Of a stretch of DNA of 64,000 bases, positions 24,726 to 36,289 are shown in pieces (positions within the stretch are counted from its first letter, which is position 1; each line of letters opens with the position of its first letter). Source of the stretch: Acanthosepion lycidas (Eukaryota > Mollusca > Cephalopoda > Sepiida > Sepiidae); NCBI GenBank assembly GCA_963932145.1, contig OZ010613.1:44791841-44855840 (forward strand), in the 5' to 3' direction. The translations under genes and the position numbers were made by a program. The notes beneath the pieces were generated by a model. That model saw only the letters and a list, made by a program, of their open reading frames with translations. It was not told the origin of the DNA and did no database searches.

Positions 24726-24970
24726 CATTATTCGGACTATTGTCCTCATCCTTGTTGCCATATTTATCACGTTGGAATTTCAAACTGAACCCTTTCGCTG
24801 GGGTAGACTGTTCTAGTTCCACGTGCCATGTTTGATGTCAGTTATCAGTTACTTCCCGTTTCCCTCTGGAAGTTCTCCACTGCCTTAACCGAGTATTGAA
24901 CTCGCACTCTTTGGGTCCTGTCACTGGATCTAACCAATTTATTCACTGTGCTATGTGTCCTTGAGGGCAT
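24722..24970 (-). repeat. tRNA-like SINE joined to a family 4 piece
   Basis: 'atttacattattcggactat' then 'tgtcctcatccttgttgcca' is the reverse of the family 4 block seen at 36178 and 62905. At 24895-24970 the minus strand carries 'gagttcaatactcgg' (B-box-like) and 'cacagtgaataaattggtta' (near-A-box), suggesting a tRNA-derived head. Confidence 0.45.
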
Positions 24971-25065
24971 CTGGGTATGAATTTCTTGGTATTATAAACC
25001 TAATGTCTTCAGCAACCATTTTTACCAGTGCTCATATTGCAATTTTTGCTGTTATCCTTGCATGT

Positions 25066-25096
<31 letters not shown>

Positions 25097-25498
25097 TATT
25101 TATTTACTTATTTTGGTAAAGTGTAGTACGTCTTTTTTCTGTATTTCAAGTCTTTTATAGCTTGTTTCAGTAGATATTGACTTTATTTCCAAATTCCTTT
25201 TTTTTTTACATAAGGAAAGAATTCACTTTACTTCCATTTTCCAATTTAAATGTTTAAAGAAAAAAAATCTAGTGATATGATGTCAGGAATTAAGATTTAT
25301 AAACATGAAGGGGAAAGTTTTTTTATCTTAATTCTATTGTATTATTGAAAATTATTTTTAGTGTTTTCTTGCTGCTCTTTGCTATTAATAGGATCTATCA
25401 TGTGTTTACAATTTTTAGCTTTTTGTGTATTGTGGTTGGTAATATATATATATATTGTATATATTACTATATAAAATATACTGACCTTGACTTGTAGG

Positions 25499-25529
<31 letters not shown>

Positions 25530-26017
25530 CTTCTTAAACATTCAACATTATTAAACCTGCCCGGTAAATGTTGCCTATCAAAGTTTCACTGTGTGACTTC
25601 TTGCATTATTTGCAGTGATGTCATCAAATATTATGACCAGTTATACATGAGGCGGGTTATAGTGGGTTGAACATTGAATCGATGTTTATGGGATGGGTTT
25701 GGGCAGGTTGAATGCTAAACGGTAAAAAATGGCACAAGTAAACTTCTCTTTGCTCTAAATTTAGTTTGTGTCAAGGTTACCTTGTTAAATTTGTTATTAA
25801 TATTTTTATGTTCATTTTTTTTAAATTTTTTTATGTGGAATAAATAGTTAAAAAAAATCCTTATCTTCTTGCAAATACAAGTATAGCAGGATAACACAAA
25901 CAAAAAAATAAAAAAAAATCTTAAACCCATGACTCAAATGAGGAAACACTTGTGTATGAAAATATCATCAGTCTAAATTATGAGGGATCCTCTCCCTAGC
26001 AGCTTGCTTATTTTAGC
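24971..26017. other. Unassigned AT-rich sequence
   Basis: Contains a (TA)n tract at 25067-25092 and a T tract at 25502-25529. No gene recognised. Confidence 0.4.
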
Positions 26018-26407
26018 ATCTCTGTACCTTTTCTATAAATACTTTCATCGTAATTGTTTTGAACTCTCCGTGATGGTACCTAGATAAATTTAAGTATAGT
26101 ACTAGATTGGTGCAAGGTCTCGTCATCTTACAATTGAAATGGCTAGATGTAACTAAGTTCTATGCTAACAGTTTCTTCTATCACTTCTCGCTTGTGGAAC
26201 TCTCTTCTGGCTTCTTGCTTCTCATTTAACTTCAATCTTAAAAAATTTAAATGCAATGTCGGTTATCTTCTATCTTAATTCTTGTTGTTTTATTGTTTTC
26301 TCTCCTTAATAGTATTTTTTCTCATATTCTCTAACACTAACCCCTTCTCTTAGTGGCTTCATTGCCTTGCTTGGGGTGAAATGATTTCTTTAAAAAAAAA
26401 AAAAAAA
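26018..26407 (+). repeat. Repeat family 1, forward copy with poly(A) tail
   Basis: It reads 'aaatactttcatcgtaattg', 'caattgaaatggctagatgt', 'tcaatcttaaaaaatttaaa' and 'tctcatattctctaacacta', then 'cttagtggcttcattgcctt' and 'gcttggggtgaaatgatt', ending in an A run (26392-26407). This orientation shows that the family ends 3' in poly(A). Confidence 0.75.
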
Positions 26408-27400
26408 TTCTTCCTACTCTGATCCAGTTGCCTTCCTCCCAATTTTTATATATATGTTACCTTCAGCAATCCTATCACATGCTACCTAATCTAAAGACCA
26501 CTTCACTCAACCCCAAACTAACAAATATAACTTTGTTCATGCCTGACTGCTAGTGAGTTATCAGAAATTTTAAAATTTCTAAACTACATTTTTCTGCTTA
26601 GCATTGGATACACTTACCATAATTGGGGACTGAAAATAATAAACATGGGTTAAAATTTAAATTTTTCACTGTTAGATAAAAATGTTTTAAATGTGTATAA
26701 TTTGTAAAGATTCAATTAATGGTTTTTTATTAATTGTAAAATAAAACGGTTTATTTTATTTTTGTCTTTTTTGTCTTAAAAAAAATAACCATCTAAATAT
26801 TCTGCAATCTCCTTAAAAATGTGGCATATTTTCAATGAATGGAACAAATTTAGGGGTGACAATTTTTCTTCAGATAATATTGTCTTTAATAGTTGGGCAT
26901 TTTGGCAATTTGTTTTGGTATTGGTTTTCCTTTTTTTTTTTTTTTCTTTTTTTTTTTCTGTTCTTGATACCACAGTAGATTCTGTTTTTCGTTTTTGAAT
27001 TTATTTTTGGTTTTTAAGGAAAACATTCATTTTATTGTGTAATGGTAGCATTTCCAGTCTATCTGATTTCGTTTGTGATTGATAAATTTGCAAATTAGAC
27101 TGTTCAATTCACAATTTCTCATGTATTTCTGGTACAATCTTAAAAATAATATGGCTTGAAAGAATATGAAATAAATCCCCCCCCACTAAATTTTACACTT
27201 AGTTTGGTCACTTTGATTTTACAAATCAATCTTTATCAATATTCTTGAAATTGTACTCTCAAGTAGACACATTAAACTACAACCATGAAGATGTTAATTT
27301 CTTCTGACCCATGGAAGCGAATTCCTTCAAAAGTTATAAAGTAAGCAAAATAAAAAAAAAAAAAAAAAAGTCCGACACCGACAGACACTTTCTTTTCTTT

Positions 27401-27431
<31 letters not shown>

Positions 27432-28354
27432 CGATTAAAGTTTATTTATTAAACTTGTGAATAAATTGTCAACTATAAATATCTACCCATATTTATTAAA
27501 TTGGTAAAATACAAAAATCATTGCGTAAACTATCTATATTTTTGTGTCTTTGGACAACACATTTGAGAGAGAAAATAGTATAGCTCTCCAGAAATTAGTT
27601 TCATATGGCTTTTAAAAAACCCCAGAAAAATGAATCCCTCATGTCTTTAAAAATATGACAATTCTTTTCTTGCATGCCACTCAAATGTTATTGGGGTTTT
27701 GCAAATAAATTTCTTCTAAACAAGGAAAATCAATGATTTATTTTTTCACAAATTTATCTAGCAGATAAACAAGAATAATTAAGAGCATTTCATTTCATTT
27801 TTAGAATATGTGGATTCACAAATCTGCGAGTATCACCTGTTTGTTTGTAGTTTTTTTTTGTTTTTTTTGTTTTTTTTATTTTTTTAAATAAACATTTTAA
27901 AACTTAAATTAAAAACTATTCTAATTATTTTAATCTAATCTTAAGTGTATTCATTCACTAGATAAAATCAAAGATATTTGTAAAAATAAAATGAATTAAT
28001 TTTCCTTGTTTAGAAGAATTTTATAGGCAGAACACCCACTGAACTATATTGGCTAAAAAAAATATAATTTTTACTTTGGGTTTAAGAAAAATTACTTACA
28101 GTTTTGAAAATATACACATTTTAAACCCAAGATTAAAACTTTATTTTTCTTTAATATTTAATTTTTAGATGTATTCGCTAGATAGGAACATCATTTTATT
28201 TGTAGAAAACAAACACTTTTATTTTTAATTTTACACTAGAGACCTGCATATCTGGAAATATACAAATTTTAAAAGTGAAATTAAGAACTATTTTAATTTT
28301 TAATTCTTAATATCTAACTTAGGTGCATTCCCTAGATAAAAAACATTTATTTTT

Positions 28355-28391
<37 letters not shown>

Positions 28392-28414
28392 GAAACAAAT
28401 AGATTTAGATATTT

Positions 28415-28447
<33 letters not shown>

Positions 28448-30009
28448 TTCTTTTGTAAACAAATTGATTTTCACATTTATTTTCTAAAATAAGTCAAATG
28501 TTTTTAACATTTTTAACAGTATAAATGTTGATAAAATTTAATTTTATTAACATCTAAAAATTGGCATTACCTAAAACCTCGACCCTCATATTGACAAGGG
28601 CTCTTTTTTTCTCAACCACCAATATAGTCCTAATGCCATCATTCATACTTGAATACAGTCTTTTTGACACCAATTCTCTCGGTATCCCCAGCTTAGGTGA
28701 TGTTTACCTGAAGACTGTTACAGTTGTTTTGTAATGTTGGGCGGCTTTGCTTGTCACTTTTGCTATGTCAAGCAAGAGCTCATTATCACTTCCAAAAATG
28801 CTTGTTATATTTAAGACTTTGTAGATGCCGGTACTAGTAGTAACATTTTCCAATATCTGCACTAGTAATACTTGTTCAAGTAGTAATTGCCAAATAGTAT
28901 AATGATCAGAAGAGAATCGTAATCTGTAGAGTAGAGAGCAAATGTAACTTATAGAAATAGTGGATAGACAAGAAGAGTGATCAGTTGGTCACATGCTACT
29001 TCCTATGTATTTACTTCCTTTATGATCACATGATCTTAATAATGGAATCCTTTGTGTTGCTCACTGGCAATCTAATTTCAAACCACAGTGTCTGCAATGA
29101 CACTTATACAAGTTGATAAAACATGACCAACTTTAGCCTTTGTCTTAGTCATTTGATGTTTCCTTTTCCCAGGACTTATGAACAAAATGTGATGATATCC
29201 ATTAGTGTTTCTGCCACTGATCTTTTTTTTTATTTTTATTTTTTTTTTTTAAATTCTGTATCCCTGCATTTATGATCTAGTCTCTACCCTATCTTCTTTT
29301 TGTCACTCCTCCTGATGTGCAGTCAGTCATATTGGAATATATATTTTCAATGTGTTGCATTGATAGCCAGCATTGTAGGTTGACTTATTTGATCAAAAAC
29401 AAAGTTCTATCTACTCCCAGATGGTATCATAGTTCTTTCAATTCTACATACTCCAAACACACCACAGCTTCTTTCTTTTGGTATCTTGTTCTTTTCTAAG
29501 GACACAAAACTAACATGAGGCTTTAATTCACATTCCTCACTTAACTTTCAACAAATCCCAGGACAATAAAATCTATGGTTCCTTTCATTTTCATCCAATG
29601 AAGCTCAGTATCAGTCTGGCTTTCAATATCCCACAGCCACCACTTCAAAATCAAGTTGATACCTTGAATGACCCAGTTAACTGTATTAATGTGGTTTAAT
29701 CATTTTCGTTCCTTTGCCAAACTTTTTCCTTTGTCTCCCCATCAACTACTTCCAGAATAACACTCATAACTATACTATATATGGTTTCTTTTTCTGATTT
29801 AGGTGCAAGTTAGGCTTCAAGTTATCAGGTCCTTCCTTAATATCTTACCTATTATCTCCTATTTTAACTGTTCCTTCACTTACCCTGTCTTCATAGCTCA
29901 CTTCATCAGTTCTCCTTTTAACAAAGCTGCAAGCTATTTGGAGCCTTCTTGCAGAGATGTTCAATTTGTTGGCATTCATTCTCTTTGAAAAGCCATATTG
30001 CCTGTCCTG
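26408..30009. other. Unassigned, low-complexity AT-rich sequence
   Basis: It contains A and T tracts (27352-27369, 27408-27430, 28358-28388, 28418-28445) and short internal repeats at 27880-28350 ('aacattttaaaac' and 'tagataaa' variants). 28580-30000 is less AT-rich and has pyrimidine-rich, EST-like texture, but no frame there matches a family I know. Confidence 0.35.
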
Positions 30010-30320
30010 TTCTCCTTCAGTCTTATTCTCCTTCAGTCTTATTCTCCTTCAGTCTTATTCTCCTTCAGTCTTATTCTCCTTCAGTCTTATTCTCCTTCAG
30101 TCTTATTCTCCTTCAGTCTTATTCTCCTTCAGTCTTATTCTCCTTCAGTCTTATTCTCCTTCAGTCTTATTCTCCTTCAGTCTTATTCTCCTTCAGTCTT
30201 ATTCTCCTTCAGTCTTATTCTCCTTCAGTCTTATTCTCCTTCAGTCTTATTCTCCTTCAGTCTTATTCTCCTTCAGTCTTATTCTCCTTCAGTCTTATTC
30301 TCCTTCAGTCTTATTCTCCT
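30010..30320. repeat. Perfect 16-bp minisatellite, about 19.4 copies
   Basis: The unit TTCTCCTTCAGTCTTA is repeated head to tail for 311 bases with no substitution that I can see. Because 16 is not a multiple of 3 and the unit has no stop in any forward frame, all three + frames stay open and encode the same 16-residue cycle containing SYSPSVLFSFS and LILLQ. The three long overlapping frames here (starting 29949, 29957, 29998) are therefore products of the array, not evidence of a gene. Confidence 0.97.
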
Positions 30321-31020
30321 GTCCCCTTCAAATGCTGCTGACCCTTTCACAGTCTACCCAAATTTCTTTAGGTTACTCATTACTTCTACTGACACCAATG
30401 TCTTGCTTACTAGAATATCAATATTGGAACTAGTTTTTCGTACTCTTTTCAAATAAAGCTGGTAATGTCCGGAATTCCTGCAGCTTTGCCACAAGCCTCA
30501 TCTTTTTTTAAACCACAAGACTGCATCTCCTTCACCATTAAACAGCCTTATGATTTCACTGCCTAATCTGGTCTTCTTTGGCATTGTATCTCTTTTTGCC
30601 AAAATAGCTTTTAGAATAAATGCTGAAATAAAAATAAATGATCTTACCTTGAGTAAATATAACAAGTATAGCAGAATTCTGCAAGTAGAATGAAATGAGG
30701 GGTGGGAAAATTTTACTAAACCTTGGGCTTGGATAAGGAAACACTTGTAGATAAAAATACACTAAAACTGAACTGGCTGCAACAACCTTGTGCCTGTTTT
30801 AGTGTCTCCTCTCGCATTTACCCTTTCTGTCCTTTCTTGCCACTTCTCTCCCCCTACCTTTCTATGCCCGTATCACATTTACTAATCATATCCAACTTTA
30901 AAAGAGGCTAATCATTGGATTGTATTAGTATTTATTTCCAGACATTTTTTGATTTAAACAAAACTTTGTGTGTATATATATATATATATATATATTATAA
31001 CAAATGTTATAAAATCACTA
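30321..31020. other. Unassigned sequence
   Basis: No gene or named repeat recognised; (TA)n tract at 30970-30995. Confidence 0.35.
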
Positions 31021-31024
31021 CAAA

Positions 31025-31195
31025 AATAGCCATTTTGTTTCAACACCATCATTTGATAAAACACCAGAAGTGTTGAAACAAAATTGCTATTTTTGAATAA
31101 ATTATATTTGCTCTACTCTGTATTGATCAATCTTTTAATAGAATGTGGGTTTTTTTTTATTGGAATTTATTCCATATACACCAATCCTATACTTG
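31025..31195 (+). repeat. Diverged repeat, partner of 33465
   Basis: 'caacaccatcatttgataaa', 'agaagtgttgaaacaaaatt', 'tatttgctctactctgtatt' and 'ttggaatttattcc' recur in order at 33465-33655. Unknown element. Confidence 0.55.
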
Positions 31196-31207
31196 GGTGT
31201 GTATGTG

Positions 31208-31209
<2 letters not shown>

Positions 31210-31249
<40 letters not shown>
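31210..31249. repeat. (TA)20 microsatellite
   Basis: Uninterrupted TA dinucleotides directly before the 5S-derived SINE. Confidence 0.95.
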
Positions 31250-31251
<2 letters not shown>

Positions 31252-31590
31252 AAACCGGTTCTCATACAATCACTGAAATTAAGCAACATTGAGCCTGGTC
31301 AGCACCTAGATGAGTGACCACTCAGGAATACAAGGTGCTGCAAGCTTGAATGTGCAGGTGGTGTAATGGATAATGGCTTGAAATTGGAAATCAGAGCAGT
31401 TCCAATTCCATTCAGGTTCAATATATTCACTTATATGATAATATCCTTGGGAAAGGTATGAATCTATCTCACCCCCCCTGCTATAGGTTAATTAATAGAA
31501 CATGTATCAGGAAGTCATTATCTGCAAAAACATCTTACAATCTAAAAATGTCTTTTGGCTTTAAATAAGTTGCAAAATGTTAAACTGTAA
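31250..31590 (+). mobile_element. 5S-rRNA-derived SINE
   Basis: 31255-31346 follows 5S rRNA closely: 'ccggttctcatacaatcact', 'gaaattaagcaacattgagc', 'ctggtcagcacctagatgag', 'tgaccactcaggaatacaag', 'gtgctgcaagctt'. It covers the internal A-box and C-box promoter regions of 5S genes but not the 5' third, so it is not a 5S gene. The body continues with 'gtgcaggtggtgtaatggat', 'ccttgggaaaggtatgaatc' and 'aaaatgtcttttggctttaa', common to the copies at 19364, 59030 and 62363. Confidence 0.8.
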
Positions 31591-33464
31591 AAAAAAAAAA
31601 AAAAATCATAGTTTATAAAAAAAATTGTCTAAACCAAATTTTATTCCAAAGTGGATGTTTACTGTAAACTTGTATCTCCCCCCCCCCCCAAAAAAAAAAC
31701 TACTTTGAGTACAAGTAGGGCATTTTATTTTTCTCTGTACCAAAGGTAAGAGCTTTTCATATTCTGGCACTAAATACTGCTAATATTGCTATGGTGTCAT
31801 TTGGTATAATGTCTGTGTTACAATGGATATTTTGTTCATTCTAGGATTTGATCCACTTTGTACCATTGTTACTTAACACTTACAATTAGATGAAAGAGCT
31901 TTATTTAAAGAATAGTTTGTCTTCATTATAAGAAAAAATGTCTTTATAATCATCAAATAAAAAAAGTTGTAGTTCTGACCTTTTAATTGTAGTAAGAATA
32001 ACTTCATTTTCAAATTTGTGGATGTCAGTATATGTTTATTATATCTTAGGCTGAAATGTTGGGCATATGGTTTTAATGCTGTATTGACTAAGATTTTATT
32101 TTTATTTTATTTTTTTATTTTTTTTATTATCCTAGTTTGAAATAAGATTTACTCTTTGTTTCTGGAAGCATAAAGGTTATGGTTCAGTTTGAAATGTAGC
32201 TTAATTTTTATCACTTGATAGACTGATTTTAAAAGTGTAATAAAATATTACACAAATTCTTAGTATTTGTGATAAAGGAAAATTTATTTTTCTTCCTTTC
32301 AGTCTGTTTGTTAGCTGCAATTACCTAGATTACTTTTTTTTTTTTTTTTTTTTTTACCAAAAGTTTTTCCTCTAAATATTTTAGGAGGTATCCAAAACTG
32401 ACCTTGTTTTCAATGTAAAAATCTATCAAAATAGTGAAATTTCCTTTCATTTCAACTGCTGTTAGAACACTTATTTTCAAAACTAATTTTGATAAAAATG
32501 TAAAAAAATTTAATCTTTTTCACAATTCTCTCCTGTGTAATGATTAATTTTTATTCCACTTCTTTTTCACTATTTCAATGATGGCAGGTGTTTGTTTCCA
32601 GAATTTTGAAGTTGACAATTTCATAGTGGTATTCTTAAAATTTATTGCACTTTAATTTCTATCCTTACACGTATCAAAATAGTGCCATCTAAAAGAAAAA
32701 CAAGATGCTTGTCAATTTTGTGGATTTAAAATAGTTTGAAGCTCTTTCACAAAAAATAAAATTTCTAAGTTTAAAACTTTAATAGCTTCTATAGAAATTC
32801 AACATCTCATCAGTTTTTCATATTGCTGCATGCAAATCGGAGGTGTAGTTTTCATTTCATCCAAAACCATTAGGTGTGACTCCTTGGAATTTATATTAAC
32901 AAGGGAATTGAACATCACTAGCTGAACCCCATTTTAATCACTTGTTTCATCAATGGATATTACAGTCTAAATCTTTTTCTTGTATTTTCAATTAATAATG
33001 CATTTTAAAGCTGTATAAAGTACTTATTGTTTTTTTGTCAAGAATATGCTTGAATCTTGCCACTTTTATGCATTCTCTTAAAAAAATACAAAACAATTCA
33101 TACAAAAAATAAATATATAAACTGGGAATATTCTTTGTTCTTTAAATTTGCACTTTATCTATAAAAAGAAAAATGTCCAGTTTTCCTTTTAATGGTCTTT
33201 TGTTTCATTTACATTTGTGGCTGGTGATGTTTTCTGTCATTTTGGGGATAAATTTTTGTTTCATAAACAATTGAAATGTAATTAGTAATTTCCAAGATGT
33301 AATTTTTTTTTTTTATTTATTTTAATATTACTATTTTGTTTGGAGGTTAAAATGAAACTGTTATATACATTTTCTAGAAAGAAAAAAAAAAAGTAAAGGA
33401 TTCCTTCAACTCCTACAAACCTGTGTTGTCAAGTGGGTATTTTTTAAATAACTTTATTTTACAA
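31591..33464. other. Unassigned AT-rich sequence
   Basis: Holds a C12-A9 junction (31679-31700) and a T20 tract (about 32334-32355). No gene recognised. Confidence 0.35.
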
Positions 33465-33655
33465 TCAACACCATCATTTGACAAGATACCACAAGTGTTG
33501 AAGCAAAGTGGATATTTTTGTAGTGATGTTGTAACATGCTTATGTTAGAATTTTTAAATAAATATTATTTGCTCTACTTTGTATTTAGCACTTATTTAGA
33601 AATGTTTTTTGGTTACTGGAATTTTATTCCTTCTATACCAACCTTGTATTTGGGG
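33465..33655 (+). repeat. Diverged repeat, partner of 31025
   Basis: 'caacaccatcatttgacaag', 'acaagtgttgaagcaaagtg', 'tatttgctctactttgtatt' and 'ctggaattttattcc' match the copy at 31025-31195 with extra sequence between blocks. Confidence 0.55.
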
Positions 33656-34641
33656 AGATATATTAATGCTTTCCATTCCAGGGATTCCTACCCAGGTGAT
33701 TAATAAAATTTACATTAGTGCCCTGAGCAGTACTTTTCTTCTAAGTGGGAGAAACGGGTCAAGGAAGCTCACAAATTCCCTGCAATGTATGCTGATAATG
33801 TTAAAAACTGAGAAAACGTTTCACCGATAAAACTTTTAATGGAACTTCATCACTACCTTTTTTTAAAGAAACAAAGGCAGAAAAGGCACTCGGTGAACCC
33901 AAGTATTTAAACCAACTCTAGCATTTATGAAGAACCACTTCAAATGACCTTCAGTTACAAGCACCAAGGCCTAATAGGTTTCAGTATACAATTACTCCAA
34001 TTTTTACATTGACCAAGTCATTGATATTACATCTCAATCCTGTGCTGATATCATATCTAGTTCTAACCAAAAACCTGATTATTTTTTATGGCCTTTGTTG
34101 GATGATATTGCACAAGTGGTATCAGCACTTTTTTAGACAGGACTTTGATATAATATGGAGTGTTCCAAGAATATGGGCTATAGTAGACTGCAAATAACCA
34201 TTAGAGAGAAAGCAGGAAGACCATTCCAATTGTCCAGAAACTTTCATCAGTTGCAATAACTGTATATTTATTCGTTTCAATGTTTTTACTTTGGGGAGTA
34301 ATGAGTTTCAAACTTAACAATAAACAGTTTGAAGAATTAGCAAATGAACAATTTCTTTGTTTTATAATCATAACTGTTCGTTTTTGAAAAAAAATTGCAT
34401 ATTTTCACAATCTTCCAAAATTAGATACTTGTACAGGAAAAAAATTATTACAGAGAAGAGAACTATTATTTTATGGAATTATTCCTCCCAAAATTAATTT
34501 TCAAGTTCCAGTCATGTACCTCCTAATGGATACTTCTTGATGAGAAGTTTAGGATATTATCATGGCATCCTATACTACAGGCCTGCTGAAGTTGCAACTG
34601 ATGGCTAGAACTGTTTGATTTTCAGAAATTTTGGGAGAAAA
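33656..34641. other. Unassigned sequence
   Basis: No gene or named repeat recognised. The open frames at 33609-33830 and 34009-34197 show no family motif. Confidence 0.35.
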
Positions 34642-34645
34642 TTAA

Positions 34646-35591
34646 CCTTTACCCCCACCAAATTCTTTCTACAATATTGCCAGTGCCACTGCATGAACAT
34701 GTACACCTACTGTTTTAAAATGTTATAACTTTCTTTGTATTGTGTGTATAGATTTTATTTTTGTACGCTGATAAAAGAAAGGGTGAGTAATATTTTCATG
34801 TAATGCATTACGTTTTGCCATGTATGTTTTTGACATTGAAAACAAAATCAATTGAAACAAAAAATAAAACATTAACTTTTATTACTTCTTGTGAAGTTCT
34901 GGGGAGTGCAATTAGAAGCAAAATGGCTAAGAAGGCTTTCATTTTGTCAAAAGTGACGTCCTTCCTTCGGTTTAAATATGAGTAGACACCAGCATTTATT
35001 TGCTCTTTCTTTCACCTGGCTAGCATATTCGTTTGATTGACAAATAGTTATTTCATGGTCTATAAGTAGATGAAATAATTCACCTTCAGAAAGGATATCT
35101 GGTACATCCATGAGGCCAGTAGCTTCCATAAAAGTAGTCAGCCATGGATGATGGTAGTCACTTGGCACCTAATAGTCATCATGGCTTTTCTCCTCTATTA
35201 CTAGCATCATTATCAACTCTTATCTCTGACCACTTCATCATCCATAGCCACCTAAGTAAAGCCTTCAAAATTATCATCAGAATCCAAATCTAAGAACTGA
35301 ATAAAGGCTTCATTGGATGTTGATGCAGCCATTTTTGTTTACAAAAAATTGTGACAAAATTACTGTGGGTTTAATTGATGTTACAAGTGTAGTATAGAAG
35401 AATTCAAAATGGCCTCAGAAAATGGAAGTTTAGCCTTGTTCCAAAATGGTAGTAGGCTATTTAAGGTTAAAATGTCGCAAGTAACAGTTGATAAATGTTT
35501 ATTTATAGCAACCCTATTGAGGTGACAATGCGCTTAGAGCATAAAAAGGAGAGAATTCTACGGCAAGTTTTCACTTCCAGCTAGATAATGG
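34646..35591 (-). mobile_element. Truncated piggyBac element, copy 1
   Basis: TTAA flanks both sides (34642-34645, 35592-35595), the piggyBac target. The ends are short imperfect inverted repeats (CCTTTACC on the left; CCATTATC on the right in reverse complement). On the minus strand the transposase N-terminus reads MAASTSNEAFIQF then SDDNFEGF, an acidic piggyBac-like leader. It is followed in shifted frames by PWLTTFMEATG, ELFHLLIDHEI, NEYASQVKERANKCW and KMKAFLAILLLI. These match the W-x-x-x-F-x-x-x-x-G...LF...NxYA...EIKAFLAxLLLM order at the start of the DDE_Tnp_1_7 domain. Everything after that, including the catalytic core, is absent. A homologous copy sits inverted at 42773. Confidence 0.75.
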
Positions 35592-35804
35592 TTAAGTTAA
35601 CTCTTTTTGAAAATACTTAGACCCATACTTAAGGATAATAGGATGTTTTGAAAGTTAAATAAATGAAAATATGTATTTTTGTTGTCTACACTAACAAGTA
35701 TTAAACAAAATGAAGGTAGTTAGATTTCTTGTAAAAGATATGATCCACATAATGTTGAAACCGAAACATTCACACTATTTACAGGTCTCAGAAAACCCTT
35801 TATT

Positions 35805-35965
35805 CAATCTACCCCCAGGAACTTGAATAAAGAGTCCAGTTCAAATTTCCATTAAAGTTATCAGGTTCAACAAGCAGTACCTGAAGAAGGCTGGAGGGCA
35901 TCAATCGAAATGTGTATATGACAATCAGTCATCTCAGAAATATAGACAGATAAAACAATCATTCT
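35805..35965 (+). repeat. Family 4 repeat copy
   Basis: 'aagttatcaggttcaacaag', 'cctgaagaaggctggagggc', 'atcaatcgaaatgtgta' and 'atctcagaaatatagacaga' match the copies at 61590 and 63230. Confidence 0.6.
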
Positions 35966-36177
35966 GGGAAAATTTCAAAATCTTTAAAGCTGGTTCTTTG
36001 TCTGATCTGGGTGTGTAATGTTTGCAAGTTTTTCAAAACTATATTTGCAAAAAAATATGAACATGCTTTTTCTCCATGTTGAAAAATGAAATTTAGAAAT
36101 AAGCATAAAAATATTACTTAATGATTCATAACACGACTTTTTCTTTATTGCACAGAAAAGGAAACAAAAGAACCTAT

Positions 36178-36285
36178 TTACATTATTCGGACTATTCTCC
36201 TCATCTTTGTTGCCATATTTATCACAACATTTCAGCTGTTGTATGCTCTGGCCTTCTTCAGGTGGTTGGCATTTTGAACTAAATA
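36178..36285 (-). repeat. Family 4 repeat, reverse piece
   Basis: 'atttacattattcggactat', 'tctcctcatctttgttgcca', 'tatttatcacaacatttcag' and 'tctggccttcttcaggtg' are the reverse of the family 4 landmarks. It appears to have inserted at the 3' end of the decayed transposase reading leftwards from 38.5 kb. Confidence 0.65.
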
Positions 36286-36289
36286 TAAA

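Noticed and set aside
30010..30320. Regular short repeats that might be a CRISPR array
   Set aside because: Units abut with no spacers and the genome is eukaryotic.
29949..30456. Three overlapping open frames of 130-158 codons
   Set aside because: All are translations of the 16-bp minisatellite in different frames; there is no sequence of independent coding character.
31255..31346. Genuine 5S rRNA gene
   Set aside because: The 5' third is missing and the sequence continues into a repeat body shared by three other loci.
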